Source: an uncultured Lachnospiraceae bacterium
GTDB taxonomy: Bacteria; Bacillota; Clostridia; Lachnospirales; Lachnospiraceae
DNA length: 62,508 bases
Direction: 5' to 3'
Assembly (NCBI GenBank): GCA_902766735.1
Contig: CACXEU010000007.1
Span: forward strand, 1 to 62,508
Part shown: piece after piece, positions 18,287 through 26,784 of the stretch
Layout: each line of letters begins with the position of its first letter
How positions within the stretch are numbered: position 1 is the stretch's first letter
Translations under genes and position numbers: made by a program
The notes under the pieces: generated by a model
Told to the model about the DNA's origin: nothing
Database searches by the model: none
The model's input: the letters and a program-made list of their open reading frames with translations, nothing else

Positions 18287-19222
18287 ATGGAAAGTATTGC
18301 ATTTAGCAAGATTATTGAAAATTATAATCTGAAATATCATACGCCGGATATTGATGCCAGTAAGGTAATCATTAATACCCCGGAAGTCAACAGACCGGCG
18401 TTGCAGCTAGCAGGTTTTTTTGAACATTTTGATAAAGAACGAGTTCAGATTATTGGAAATGTGGAATGTGCATTTCTTGATAATATGGAACGTCAGAACA
18501 GACAATGGGTTTATGATAAATTAATGACCAGTGGAATCCCATGTCTGATTTTATGTCGTGGTCATGAACCGGATGAAGATATGTTGGAGGCCGCCAATAA
18601 AAATGGTGTACCAATCTGTTCCACACAGGATGCAACCTCCCCATTTGATGCGGAATTGACCCGTTGGCTGAAGGTTCAGCTGGCACCATGTATTACCATT
18701 CACGGCGTGTTGGTAGACGTTTACGGCGAAGGTGTGTTAATCATGGGAGAAAGCGGCATTGGTAAAAGTGAAGCTGCTCTGGAACTGATTAAGCGTGGAC
18801 ATCGTCTCGTAACTGATGACGTTGTGGAAATTCGAAAGGTTAGTGAGGAAACATTAATTGGTACTGCTCCGGCAATCACAAAACATTTCATTGAATTGCG
18901 TGGTATCGGAATTATCGACGTGAAGGCATTGTTTGGTGTAGAAAGTATTTTGGACACTATCAATATTGACATGGTAATCAAGTTGGAAGAGTGGGACCGC
19001 GAAAAAGAATACGACCGTCTTGGATTGACGGATAATTATACAGAATTTTTGGGCAATAAAGTCGTATGCTATTCGATTCCGATTAGACCGGGTCGTAACC
19101 TGGCTGTCATTGTTGAGGCTGCATCGGTTAACCACAGACAGAAGAAGATGGGGTATAATGCTGCTCAGGAATTGTATAATCGTGTAAATCAAAATCTGTT
19201 AAAGAATATGGAGGATCAATAA
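18287..19222 (+). CDS. hprK: HPr kinase/phosphorylase
   Basis: 311 residues from ATG 18287, eight bases after AAAGG (a GTG three codons earlier is less likely). HprK phosphorylates and dephosphorylates Ser46 of HPr and Crh to drive carbon catabolite control. His139 lies in TIHGVLVDV, Walker A GESGIGKS at 154-161, TDDVVEI near 177, and the family signature ELRGIGIIDV at 203-212. Its likely partner, the Crh-like protein, is encoded five genes downstream in the same series. Confidence 0.96.
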   Translation: MESIAFSKIIENYNLKYHTPDIDASKVIINTPEVNRPALQLAGFFEHFDKERVQIIGNVECAFLDNMERQNRQWVYDKLMTSGIPCLILCRGHEPDEDMLEAANKNGVPICSTQDATSPFDAELTRWLKVQLAPCITIHGVLVDVYGEGVLIMGESGIGKSEAALELIKRGHRLVTDDVVEIRKVSEETLIGTAPAITKHFIELRGIGIIDVKALFGVESILDTINIDMVIKLEEWDREKEYDRLGLTDNYTEFLGNKVVCYSIPIRPGRNLAVIVEAASVNHRQKKMGYNAAQELYNRVNQNLLKNMEDQ

Positions 19223-19225
19223 AAA

Positions 19226-20170
19226 ATGAAGAAGTATTGTTTTGGGGTAGACGTTGGAGGAACAACAGTAAAGATTGGATTATTTGAAACCGTTGGAAAC
19301 TTAATTGATAAATGGGAAATTAAAACACGCACAGAGAATTTCGGAGAAAATATTCTTTCCGATATTTGTGATTCGATGGATGCGAAGTTAGTAGAAAAAG
19401 GAATCAGCTTAGATGAAATCGAAGGTGTTGGAATCGGCCTTCCGGGTCCGGTTTTGGAAGATGGAACTGTATTACAGTGTGTAAACCTTGGTTGGGGAAC
19501 CTTTAATGTGGCAGAAAAAATGTCCGAAATGTTCCATGGATTAAAGGTGAAGGCTGGAAATGATGCCAATGTTGCCGCTTTAGGTGAAGCATGGAAAGGT
19601 GGCGGAAAAGATTACGATGATATTGTTATGATTACTTTAGGAACCGGTGTCGGCGGTGGAGTTGTTCTTGGAGGTAAGATTATCACAGGATACAATGGTG
19701 GTGCCGGAGAAATCGGTCATATGCATGTCAACGATGAAGAAGAACTCACTTGTGGTTGTGGAAGAAAGGGCTGTCTGGAACAGTATACTTCTGCGACCGG
19801 TGTAGTACGTTTGGCAGGAAGATATATGAAGGCGACCAATCAGCCATCTAAGATGAGAGACTTTGGGGACTCCATCACAGCAAAAGATGTTTTTGATTTA
19901 GCAAAAGAAGGTGATGAAGGTGCCAATGCAGTTGTGGCACAGATGGGAGATTATTTAGGAAAGGCAATGTCTTCCATTGCAGCAGTAATTAACCCACAGG
20001 CATTTATTATCGGTGGTGGTGTAAGTAAAGCTGGACAGTTCCTTATTGATGCCATTAAGGGTGTTTACAGAGAAACCTGTTTTGCGGCTTGTGGTGATGC
20101 AGCAGTGCATTTGGCAGAACTTGGAAATGATGCAGGAATGTATGGCTCTGCAGCATTGATTGTAAAATAA
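19226..20170 (+). CDS. ROK-family glucokinase
   Basis: 314 residues. It very likely phosphorylates glucose with ATP. It has the N-terminal phosphate loop GVDVGGTTVKIGLF, GIGLPGPV, the LGTGVGGGVVLGGKI loop, GAGEIGHMHV with the catalytic region, and the ROK zinc signature CGCGRKGCLEQY. It starts three bases after the hprK stop, which fits a joint role in sugar catabolism and its control. Repressor-type ROK proteins have an extra N-terminal HTH, which is absent here. Confidence 0.93.
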   Translation: MKKYCFGVDVGGTTVKIGLFETVGNLIDKWEIKTRTENFGENILSDICDSMDAKLVEKGISLDEIEGVGIGLPGPVLEDGTVLQCVNLGWGTFNVAEKMSEMFHGLKVKAGNDANVAALGEAWKGGGKDYDDIVMITLGTGVGGGVVLGGKIITGYNGGAGEIGHMHVNDEEELTCGCGRKGCLEQYTSATGVVRLAGRYMKATNQPSKMRDFGDSITAKDVFDLAKEGDEGANAVVAQMGDYLGKAMSSIAAVINPQAFIIGGGVSKAGQFLIDAIKGVYRETCFAACGDAAVHLAELGNDAGMYGSAALIVK

Positions 20171-20197
20171 AAGACAGAAATAAGAACTCTCAGGAGG

Positions 20198-21103
20198 ATG
20201 ATTTTGGAAAATATCATAGCGCGTTTAAGCGATATTGTTGGAAATGATTATGTAAAAGTTAATGAGTCCATGGCAGGACATTGTACCTTCCGTTGTGGAG
20301 GAAATGTAGCAGTTTATGTCATTCCGGGAAGCATTGATGAAGTCGTTGAAGTGGTGAAGGCTTGCCGGGAAGAACAGCAAAAGTTTCTGATTATCGGAAA
20401 CGGCAGCAACCTGCTGGTTCGTGATGAAGGATACGATGGGGTTGTCGTGGAAATTGGCGCAAGAGTTAGCACCATCGATATCATTGGTGAAGATATTGTG
20501 GTAGATGCCGGTGCGAAACTTTCTGTGACTGCCACAGCGGCCATGGAAAATGATTTGGCAGGAATGGAATTTGCACATGGAATTCCGGGAAATGTTGGTG
20601 GAGCAGTAGCAATGAATGCAGGTGCTTACGGTGGAGAAATGGCACAAATCATTAAGACAGTGAAAGTATTGGATGAAAACAATGAAGTGAAGGATTTATC
20701 TTTGGAAGAACTGGACTTGGGATATCGAAGCAGCAGAATCCAGAAAGAAAACTTGATTGTACTCCAGGCAAGATTAGGTCTGATGTTAGGAAGTGCCGGA
20801 GAAATCGCCATGGTGATGCAAATGCTGATGACAAAAAGAAGGGCGAAACAGCCATTGGAATATCCAAGTGCAGGAAGTACTTTCAAGAGACCGGAAGGAT
20901 ACTTTGCCGGAAAACTCATCGAGGATGCAGGCCTTCGAGGCTATACCGTGGGTGGAGCCCAGGTATCTGAAAAGCATTGTGGATTTGTAATTAATTATGA
21001 CCATGCCACAGCCACAGACATTATTCAGTTAATGCAGGATGTGAAGCAGAAGGTAAAAGAACAGTTTGATGTTGAATTGGAACCGGAAGTAAAGATTATT
21101 TAG
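20198..21103 (+). CDS. murB: UDP-N-acetylenolpyruvoylglucosamine reductase
   Basis: About 300 residues. It reduces the enolpyruvyl group made by MurA to give UDP-MurNAc. FAD-binding signatures include FLIIGNGSNLLVRD, GIPGNVGGAVAMNAGAYGGE, GYRSSR with the active-site Arg, and PSAGSTFKRP with the proton-donor Ser. The length and single-insert form fit type IIb MurB of Gram-positives. Start choice is uncertain: ATG 20198 abuts AGGAGG (20192-20197) with no spacing, while TTG 20204 has a normal six-base spacing. Confidence 0.95.
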   Translation: MILENIIARLSDIVGNDYVKVNESMAGHCTFRCGGNVAVYVIPGSIDEVVEVVKACREEQQKFLIIGNGSNLLVRDEGYDGVVVEIGARVSTIDIIGEDIVVDAGAKLSVTATAAMENDLAGMEFAHGIPGNVGGAVAMNAGAYGGEMAQIIKTVKVLDENNEVKDLSLEELDLGYRSSRIQKENLIVLQARLGLMLGSAGEIAMVMQMLMTKRRAKQPLEYPSAGSTFKRPEGYFAGKLIEDAGLRGYTVGGAQVSEKHCGFVINYDHATATDIIQLMQDVKQKVKEQFDVELEPEVKII

Positions 21104-21136
21104 TGGATTACATACGACCGGTGGAATGGAGAAAGA

Positions 21137-21997
21137 ATGCGATTTGTTATTGTTACGGGGATATCAGGAGCAGGAAAAATTACCGCATTAAAAGTGTTTG
21201 AGGATAATGGGTTTTATTGCGTCGATAATTTACCTATTGCCTTGATTGAGAACTTTGTGGACTTATTATTTTCCCAGACCAGTGAAAAAAATAAGGTCGC
21301 CATCGGAGTGGATATCCGAAGTGGTGAGAATCTGGATATGATGAATCAGATTTTGGAAAACATGAAGGCAAAAGACCAGAACTATGAAATTCTGTTTCTG
21401 GATTGTAACAATGAAACCTTAATCAAACGATTCAAGGAAACCAGACGAAGCCATCCTATGGGTGATTCGGACAGTGTAGAAAATGAAATCAATGAAGAGC
21501 GACATCAGCTGGAATTTTTGAGAGAACAGGCAGACTATATCATTGATACCAGCAAACTGCTGGTTCGCAATTTGCGAAGCCAGTTAGAGAGTATCTTTAT
21601 TAATAATCAGGATTATAAAAATCTGTTTGTGACCATTATGTCTTTTGGGTTTAAGTATGGGGTACCGGCAGATTGCGATTTGGTTTTTGATGTGAGATTC
21701 CTTCCGAATCCTTACTATATTCCGGAACTGAAAAAGAAAACCGGATTGGAAAAAGAGGTACAGGATTATGTAATGGACTCTTCGGTTTCCCATGAATTTC
21801 TAGAGAAACTGGTGGACATGGTTTCGTTTCTGATTCCAAATTATATTGCAGAAGGAAAGAATCAGTTAGTCATTGGAATCGGGTGTACCGGTGGACATCA
21901 TCGTTCTGTGACCATAGCAGGAGAATTGTATCATAAATTGTTTGATGAAAAGGCGAATTATGGAATAAGAATTGCACATCGAGATATATTAAGATAG
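21137..21997 (+). CDS. rapZ: RapZ-family nucleotide-binding protein with altered P-loop
   Basis: 286 residues, normal length. RapZ proteins bind nucleotides or amino-sugar metabolites and, in some bacteria, guide small RNA decay. FVIVTGISGAGK, then ALKVFEDNGFYCVDNLP, FKETRRSHP, VTIMSFGFKYGVPADCDLVFDVRFLPNPYY, and a C-terminal IGIGCTGGHHRSVTIAGEL are all typical. The residue after the Walker A Lys14 is Ile15 (codon ATT at 21179-21181) where Ser is expected, so Mg-nucleotide binding may be weakened. The C-terminal ligand-binding domain is intact. It lies eight bases ahead of whiA. Confidence 0.93.
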   Translation: MRFVIVTGISGAGKITALKVFEDNGFYCVDNLPIALIENFVDLLFSQTSEKNKVAIGVDIRSGENLDMMNQILENMKAKDQNYEILFLDCNNETLIKRFKETRRSHPMGDSDSVENEINEERHQLEFLREQADYIIDTSKLLVRNLRSQLESIFINNQDYKNLFVTIMSFGFKYGVPADCDLVFDVRFLPNPYYIPELKKKTGLEKEVQDYVMDSSVSHEFLEKLVDMVSFLIPNYIAEGKNQLVIGIGCTGGHHRSVTIAGELYHKLFDEKANYGIRIAHRDILR

Positions 21998-22004
21998 GAG
22001 AAGT

Positions 22005-22952
22005 ATGAATTTTTCCCAAAAAGTCAAAGAAGAGTTAGTAGATAAAATTAGTAATGCAAATCATTGTAGAATAGCTGAGATTTCAGCTATTCTATCTTTG
22101 TGTGGCAATGTGTTGATTGATGAAAATAATCAGTACGCCCTTGCGGTTCGCACAGAAACGGAAATGACTGCAAGAAAAATGTATCATCTGCTTCGCAAGA
22201 CCTTTCGAATTGAAGCAGAATATGCAGAAAAAGTCAGTGCATATTCCAAAAGTCAGCGAACATATATTGTAACCATAGAAGACCATGAAGAGGCTATGAG
22301 AATTTTACAGGCAACCAAATTAATTCGTGAAGATGGAGAGATTGAAGAAAACCTGTCCATTACCAATAATATTGTCATTAAAAAGGAATGCTGCAAGAGA
22401 GCCTTTATTCGTGGAGCGTTCATGGCAGCGGGTTCCATCAGTGATCCGTCAAAAGGTTATCACTTTGAAATTTCGTGCAATAGTGATGGAAAATCGATAC
22501 AATTGATAAAATTATTAGAATATTTTCAAATTGACGCAAAAGTAGTTGCAAGAAAAGGTAAATTTGTGGTATATATCAAGGAGGGTGAGGGCATTGTTGA
22601 TGTGTTGAATGTTATGGAGGCGCCCATTGCTTTGATGGAAATGGAGAATATTCGTATCCTGAAAGATATGAGTAATTACTATAACAGACAGGTCAACTGT
22701 GAAACGGCGAATATTAAAAAAACTGTTACTACGGCATGTAGACAAATCGAAGATATTCAGTTCATTATGAAAGTTAAGGGAATTAATTATTTACCTGAGA
22801 AACTTCAGGATATTGCGCAGATGCGCATCGAACACCCCGATGTTCCGCTACAGGAACTGGGCACTATGATGACGCCGCCCCTTGGTAAGTCAGGGGTCAA
22901 TCATCGACTGAGAAAAATCAGTCAGATTGCAGACGAGTTGCGAGGAACATGA
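22005..22952 (+). CDS. whiA: WhiA DNA-binding regulator
   Basis: 315 residues. An N-terminal LAGLIDADG-like part (CCKRAFIRGAFMAAGSISDP, YHFEISC) is joined to a C-terminal helix-turn-helix (MRIEHPDVPLQELGTMMTPPLGKSGVNHRL). In Bacillus, WhiA affects division and chromosome segregation. The order rapZ-whiA-crh matches the Bacillus yvcJ-yvcK-yvcL-crh block, except that the yvcK (mgfK) gene is missing here. Confidence 0.95.
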   Translation: MNFSQKVKEELVDKISNANHCRIAEISAILSLCGNVLIDENNQYALAVRTETEMTARKMYHLLRKTFRIEAEYAEKVSAYSKSQRTYIVTIEDHEEAMRILQATKLIREDGEIEENLSITNNIVIKKECCKRAFIRGAFMAAGSISDPSKGYHFEISCNSDGKSIQLIKLLEYFQIDAKVVARKGKFVVYIKEGEGIVDVLNVMEAPIALMEMENIRILKDMSNYYNRQVNCETANIKKTVTTACRQIEDIQFIMKVKGINYLPEKLQDIAQMRIEHPDVPLQELGTMMTPPLGKSGVNHRLRKISQIADELRGT

Positions 22953-22989
22953 TTTGTGAGTTCATTAAAGCATATGGAGGAATGAAGAA

Positions 22990-23244
22990 ATGACAACGAG
23001 AGACATTACGATTGAAGTTCAAAATGGAGTTGAGGTAAGTCCCGTAGCAAAATGCGTACAGGTTGCCAGCCAGTTTGAAAGTAAAATCTATGTTGAAAGG
23101 GACACAAAGAGAGTTAATGCGAAAAGCATCATGGGAATGATGGCATTAGGAATTGTCCCGGGACAGAAAGTAAGTGTTTCAGCCGAAGGAGCGGACGAAG
23201 TACAAGCTATTGAGGGGATTGCAAAATTTTTAGAGAATAAATAA
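22990..23244 (+). CDS. crh: Crh-like HPr paralogue (Glu15, Ser46)
   Basis: 84 residues with an HPr fold. The position normally held by the phosphocarrier His15 is Glu (NGVEVSPVAK), and Arg17 is Ser, so it cannot accept phosphate from enzyme I. Ser46, the HprK target, is kept (VNAKSIMGMMAL). Bacillus Crh also lost His15 (to Gln) and kept Ser46, and is likewise encoded after whiA. So this is most likely a signalling-only cofactor of CcpA-type catabolite control rather than a PTS phosphocarrier. Confidence 0.85.
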   Translation: MTTRDITIEVQNGVEVSPVAKCVQVASQFESKIYVERDTKRVNAKSIMGMMALGIVPGQKVSVSAEGADEVQAIEGIAKFLENK

Positions 23245-23248
23245 GAGG

Positions 23249-23284
23249 AAAGGGAAAACATGCAGAAGCATTTTTTCCCTTTTG
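23249..23284 (+). terminator. Terminator after crh
   Basis: AAAGGGAAAA and TTTTCCCTTT arms around a short loop, ending in a T-rich stretch, five bases after the crh stop. Confidence 0.65.
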
Positions 23285-23306
23285 TCTTTAACATAAAGGA
23301 GTGCTT

Positions 23307-23942
23307 ATGGGAAAAGGAAAGAGAATACTAATTATTGTAATGTGCATCCTGTCGGAATTATCGATTCTGTTACAGATGTGGAAGGTTAATTACTTTACCG
23401 GAACTTCTTGTTTGATGAAAATGGCGGCAGGAGAAAAATTGGGAACACATTCCGTATATTTTAAGTCACACATCGTAACGGCGCTGGTGATGTCACTGGA
23501 ATTCCTGGCAATGTTAATTTTCCTGATTTCATTTCTTAGAAATAACCGAAAGGGAAGGTTGAAAACCTCCTATATTGTGTTATTGTTACATACAGGAATT
23601 ATGGCATTCACTTCTATGATGTTCCAGAGAGCTTATAAGGTTGATAACAGTAATTTGAAATTAAACATCACGGTTTATTTTCTTTCCATGTTAATCCTTG
23701 GGGCTGTTTTAGTAGTTTTCATTATGAGAGAACAGATGGGAGCCCATTATGGATTTATCTTTTCGCCGGTATTGCTTCTGGTGATGGTGGGACTGTTTTC
23801 TACCAATGGATTGTTTGGAATGAATGGAATGTCCCGTGTGACGGGAATTCTGACTGGAGGTGCAGTGATTCTTCCGTATCTGACAATCTTTACATTTGAA
23901 AAAATTGTGCTGGAACCGGCAATGAAAAAATATCGATATTAA
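23307..23942 (+). CDS. Six-helix membrane protein of unknown function
   Basis: 211 residues from ATG 23307, six bases after AAAGGA. About six hydrophobic segments are visible (for example ILIIVMCILSELSILLQMW, IVTALVMSLEFLAMLIFLIS, ITVYFLSMLILGAVLVVFIM, GFIFSPVLLLVMVGLFSTN). No catalytic or transport motif is recognised. It lies behind the crh terminator and has its own terminator. Confidence 0.7.
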   Translation: MGKGKRILIIVMCILSELSILLQMWKVNYFTGTSCLMKMAAGEKLGTHSVYFKSHIVTALVMSLEFLAMLIFLISFLRNNRKGRLKTSYIVLLLHTGIMAFTSMMFQRAYKVDNSNLKLNITVYFLSMLILGAVLVVFIMREQMGAHYGFIFSPVLLLVMVGLFSTNGLFGMNGMSRVTGILTGGAVILPYLTIFTFEKIVLEPAMKKYRY

Positions 23943-23949
23943 ATAAGTT

Positions 23950-23982
23950 GATGCAGTAGAGTTTCTACTGCATCATTTTTTA
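23950..23982 (+). terminator. Terminator after the membrane protein gene
   Basis: GATGCAGTAGA-GTT-TCTACTGCATC, an 11-bp perfect stem, then a T-run. Confidence 0.92.
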
Positions 23983-23999
23983 GTTTGGTACGAATTCTA

Positions 24000-24021
24000 T
24001 TTTTGTTATCGATAACAAAAA
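24000..24021. promoter_or_regulatory. 22-bp perfect palindrome, candidate LacI-type operator
   Basis: TTTTTGTTATC and GATAACAAAAA are exact complements with a central CG step. Even-length palindromes with a central CG are typical of LacI/CcpA-family operators. It lies 138 bp upstream of the GH64 glucanase gene. Confidence 0.55.
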
Positions 24022-24105
24022 GGCATTTTACAAAAATAAATACCTTTTTGATAAAAATTCCACTTTAGAGGTTCTTTTCTTTTTAGTAAAACTATTCTTG
24101 TACGA

Positions 24106-24126
24106 GTGATATATATATCACGAAGG
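24106..24126. promoter_or_regulatory. 16-bp AT palindrome and shared leader motif
   Basis: GTGATATATATATCAC (24106-24121) is a perfect palindrome. Its right part continues into TATATATCACGAAGG (24112-24126), the same 15 bases found at 35026-35040 ahead of the GH18-like lipoprotein gene. Confidence 0.45.
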
Positions 24127-24158
24127 GATCGAAAAAAATTGAAAGAGGAGAAGAAAAA

Positions 24159-26615
24159 ATGAAAAAAAGAACGATCAAAAGAGTTACAGCAGCTTTTTTA
24201 GCAGTGGCATTAGTATTAACGTCTTTTGCTACTCCAGCTACAAAGAAAGCAGTAACCGCAGCAACTATTGGCACAGGTTCAGATTACACTGTAACCGCAA
24301 CAGACGATTCGTCTACACAGACAACTTTAACTTTTAAGGCTAACAATTACGCACAATATGTTATTGCACATTTTAAAGTGAACGGCGGTGCAATGCAGAA
24401 TGTTAACATGTCTAGTGGAAACGGATACGATTATAATCTTGCCATTGCAGGATTAAAGACTGGTGACACAATTAAAGTATTCTTTACTTATAACAAAGGT
24501 GGATTACAGTATGACTCACAGGAAATGACTTATAAGACCGGATCTTCTACAAGCACAAATGGTTCTATCGAAAAACCATTCGGTTTAGTAGTAAGCAGTC
24601 CATCAAACAATACCATCGGAGTTGTTTGGGGAAGAGGAAACATTAACAGCTATAATGTTTACATTGATGGAAATAAAGTAAGTAGCGCAGTAGGATGTGC
24701 TTACTATACATATACAGGATACGCAGCAGGAACTCACACCGTTGCAATCTCAACAGTCAGTGGTTCTTCTGAATCAGAAAAAATATCTGCAACAGTATCC
24801 GTAGCAGGAAGCACAGCTCCAGCTACAACAAAGGCAGCTGAAACCGGTGTTGTATATATCTATCAGGATATTAACTATGGTGGACGTGTTGCAGCTTTAA
24901 ATGAAGGTTCTTATAACCTTGCAGCATTAAGCGCTAAAGGATTTAGAAATGATGACTTAACCGCTTTAAAGGTAGCATCAGGATATGAAGCAGTACTTTA
25001 CTGGGATGATAATTTCCAGGGAGCACAGAAGGTTGTTTCTTCTGATACTGCTTGGATTGGAAATGATTGGAATGACAAGATGTCTTCTATCGTAGTTCGT
25101 AAGAAAACACAGACTACACAGGCTCCAACAACAACAAAGGCTTCAACATCTACAGATACAAGTATTGCACAGCCATTTGGCTTAGTAGTATCTTGCCCGG
25201 CAAATAACACCATCGGTGTTGTTTGGGGAGCAGGAAACATTAACAACTACAACGTATACATTGATAATAACCGTGTTGCATCCGGAGTGAAATGTGCATA
25301 TTACACATATACAGGAATTGCAGCAGGAACCCATACCGTATCTGTTACAACAGTAAGCGGAAACAAGGAATCAGCTAAGACATCCTTATCAGTAAATGTT
25401 ACAGGTTCCGGATCAGTTCAGCAGACAACAACGACAAAGCAGCAGCAGCCATCCGGCGGAACAGTTTCCGGTGTTGAAAAGCCAGCACTGAGAAATGACA
25501 TTCCTGTCAATGACAAGATGTTCTTACAGTTAAACAACAAGACAAACGGAAAATATTCAGACAGCCAGATTTATTGGTGTGTACTTGGTTACAACTCAAG
25601 CAATCAGCTTTGCTACTTAGATACAAACGGAAACTTAATCCCAGCAAACACAGGAATGAATACAATTGAAAAGAATGGAAGAAAATGTGCAAACATTTGC
25701 CATCCAATCTCTGAAAAGAGTTGGGTATACCTTCCAAGTATTGTTTCAGGAAGAATGTACTTAAGCTACGGAAGTCCGGTTTACATTACATTTAATCAGG
25801 CAGCTGACGGAAGAATCGGATATGCAGGTCCTGACCTTAACAACACATCAGATCCTAACCAGGATGTATTATTCGAATTTGCAGAATTTACAGTAACCGG
25901 AAGAGAATATTGGGGAAATACAACACGTGTAGACTTCTACTCCTTCCCAATGGTAACAAGATTATACGGAACAGGTGGTTTTGATAACAGACCTGGAGAT
26001 TACCCAACATACGATAAGGTTGTTGGTGACATCGGCTCAAGAACAGATATCTTTAACAAGTTTAAAAACAATGCTCCTTCAGAATGGAAGACTTTAGCAG
26101 ACAACAAGAGAATCATGGCACCATGTAAGAAGACATTTAATGAAGGACAGGCATATGGAAGATACTTTGATAACTATATCAATGAATTCTGGAATAAGTA
26201 TTCTTCACAGAACTTAGTATTCCAGTGCGAAGCGGGAACCTTTACAGGACGTGTAGAAGGCGACAGAATGAGATTTACAAAAGCTGGTGATGGCGGAACA
26301 TACTATGTATACAAGCCAACCACCCAGGATGTATTAGAAGGAAAGGGTAACTTCAACAGAGGTAACTCTACTGAACTTGTAATTGAAGCTCAGCTTTGTG
26401 CAGCATTCAACAGAGGTGTTGCAACAGATCCTGCAAACTACAATAACCCAAGTGCTTACTACAAGAACAGCACTTATAACTGGTATTCAAGATTCTGGCA
26501 TGAAAATTCAGTAAGCAACCTTGCATATGGATTCTGCTACGATGATGTAAATGACCAGAGTACATTACTTCATTACACAAATGCAACCGCATTAGTAATT
26601 GACTTAAAGTGGTAA
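24159..26615 (+). CDS. Secreted GH64-type beta-1,3-glucanase with FN3-like and beta/gamma-crystallin modules
   Basis: 818 residues. Signal peptide at 1-25; an N-terminal beta domain (about 40-128); an FN3-like module (139-216); a beta/gamma-crystallin domain (230-315: VYIYQDINYGGRVAALNEGSY and EAVLYWDDNFQGAQKVV); a second FN3-like module very similar to the first (338-415); and a C-terminal GH64 domain (445-818). Thr/Gln-rich linkers join the modules. Glu576 (FEFAEFT) and Asp592 (NTTRVDFYS) are 16 residues apart, as are the catalytic Glu154 and Asp170 of the Streptomyces laminaripentaose-producing enzyme. It should cut beta-1,3-glucan (curdlan, callose, fungal wall) outside the cell. The domain order is unusual. 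Confidence 0.87.
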   Translation: MKKRTIKRVTAAFLAVALVLTSFATPATKKAVTAATIGTGSDYTVTATDDSSTQTTLTFKANNYAQYVIAHFKVNGGAMQNVNMSSGNGYDYNLAIAGLKTGDTIKVFFTYNKGGLQYDSQEMTYKTGSSTSTNGSIEKPFGLVVSSPSNNTIGVVWGRGNINSYNVYIDGNKVSSAVGCAYYTYTGYAAGTHTVAISTVSGSSESEKISATVSVAGSTAPATTKAAETGVVYIYQDINYGGRVAALNEGSYNLAALSAKGFRNDDLTALKVASGYEAVLYWDDNFQGAQKVVSSDTAWIGNDWNDKMSSIVVRKKTQTTQAPTTTKASTSTDTSIAQPFGLVVSCPANNTIGVVWGAGNINNYNVYIDNNRVASGVKCAYYTYTGIAAGTHTVSVTTVSGNKESAKTSLSVNVTGSGSVQQTTTTKQQQPSGGTVSGVEKPALRNDIPVNDKMFLQLNNKTNGKYSDSQIYWCVLGYNSSNQLCYLDTNGNLIPANTGMNTIEKNGRKCANICHPISEKSWVYLPSIVSGRMYLSYGSPVYITFNQAADGRIGYAGPDLNNTSDPNQDVLFEFAEFTVTGREYWGNTTRVDFYSFPMVTRLYGTGGFDNRPGDYPTYDKVVGDIGSRTDIFNKFKNNAPSEWKTLADNKRIMAPCKKTFNEGQAYGRYFDNYINEFWNKYSSQNLVFQCEAGTFTGRVEGDRMRFTKAGDGGTYYVYKPTTQDVLEGKGNFNRGNSTELVIEAQLCAAFNRGVATDPANYNNPSAYYKNSTYNWYSRFWHENSVSNLAYGFCYDDVNDQSTLLHYTNATALVIDLKW

Positions 26616-26645
26616 TAAGATTTTTTCAACATATGTTTTTCTCAC

Positions 26646-26695
26646 AGGGGGAGCACACTTCGGTGTGCTCCTTCCTTGCGTGAAAAAAATTTTTT
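26646..26695. terminator. UUCG-loop terminator between glucanase and LRR genes
   Basis: GGAGCACAC-TTCG-GTGTGCTCC (26650-26671) is a strong stem with a stable UUCG loop. Flanking T and A runs allow termination in either direction. Confidence 0.85.
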
Positions 26696-26784
26696 CTTAA
26701 TATGAAATAAAAGGGAAATAATCTTCGTTTAATAGGTATAATGATGAGTCCCAAAGGACGAATCACAAGAATAGGAGGATTATT

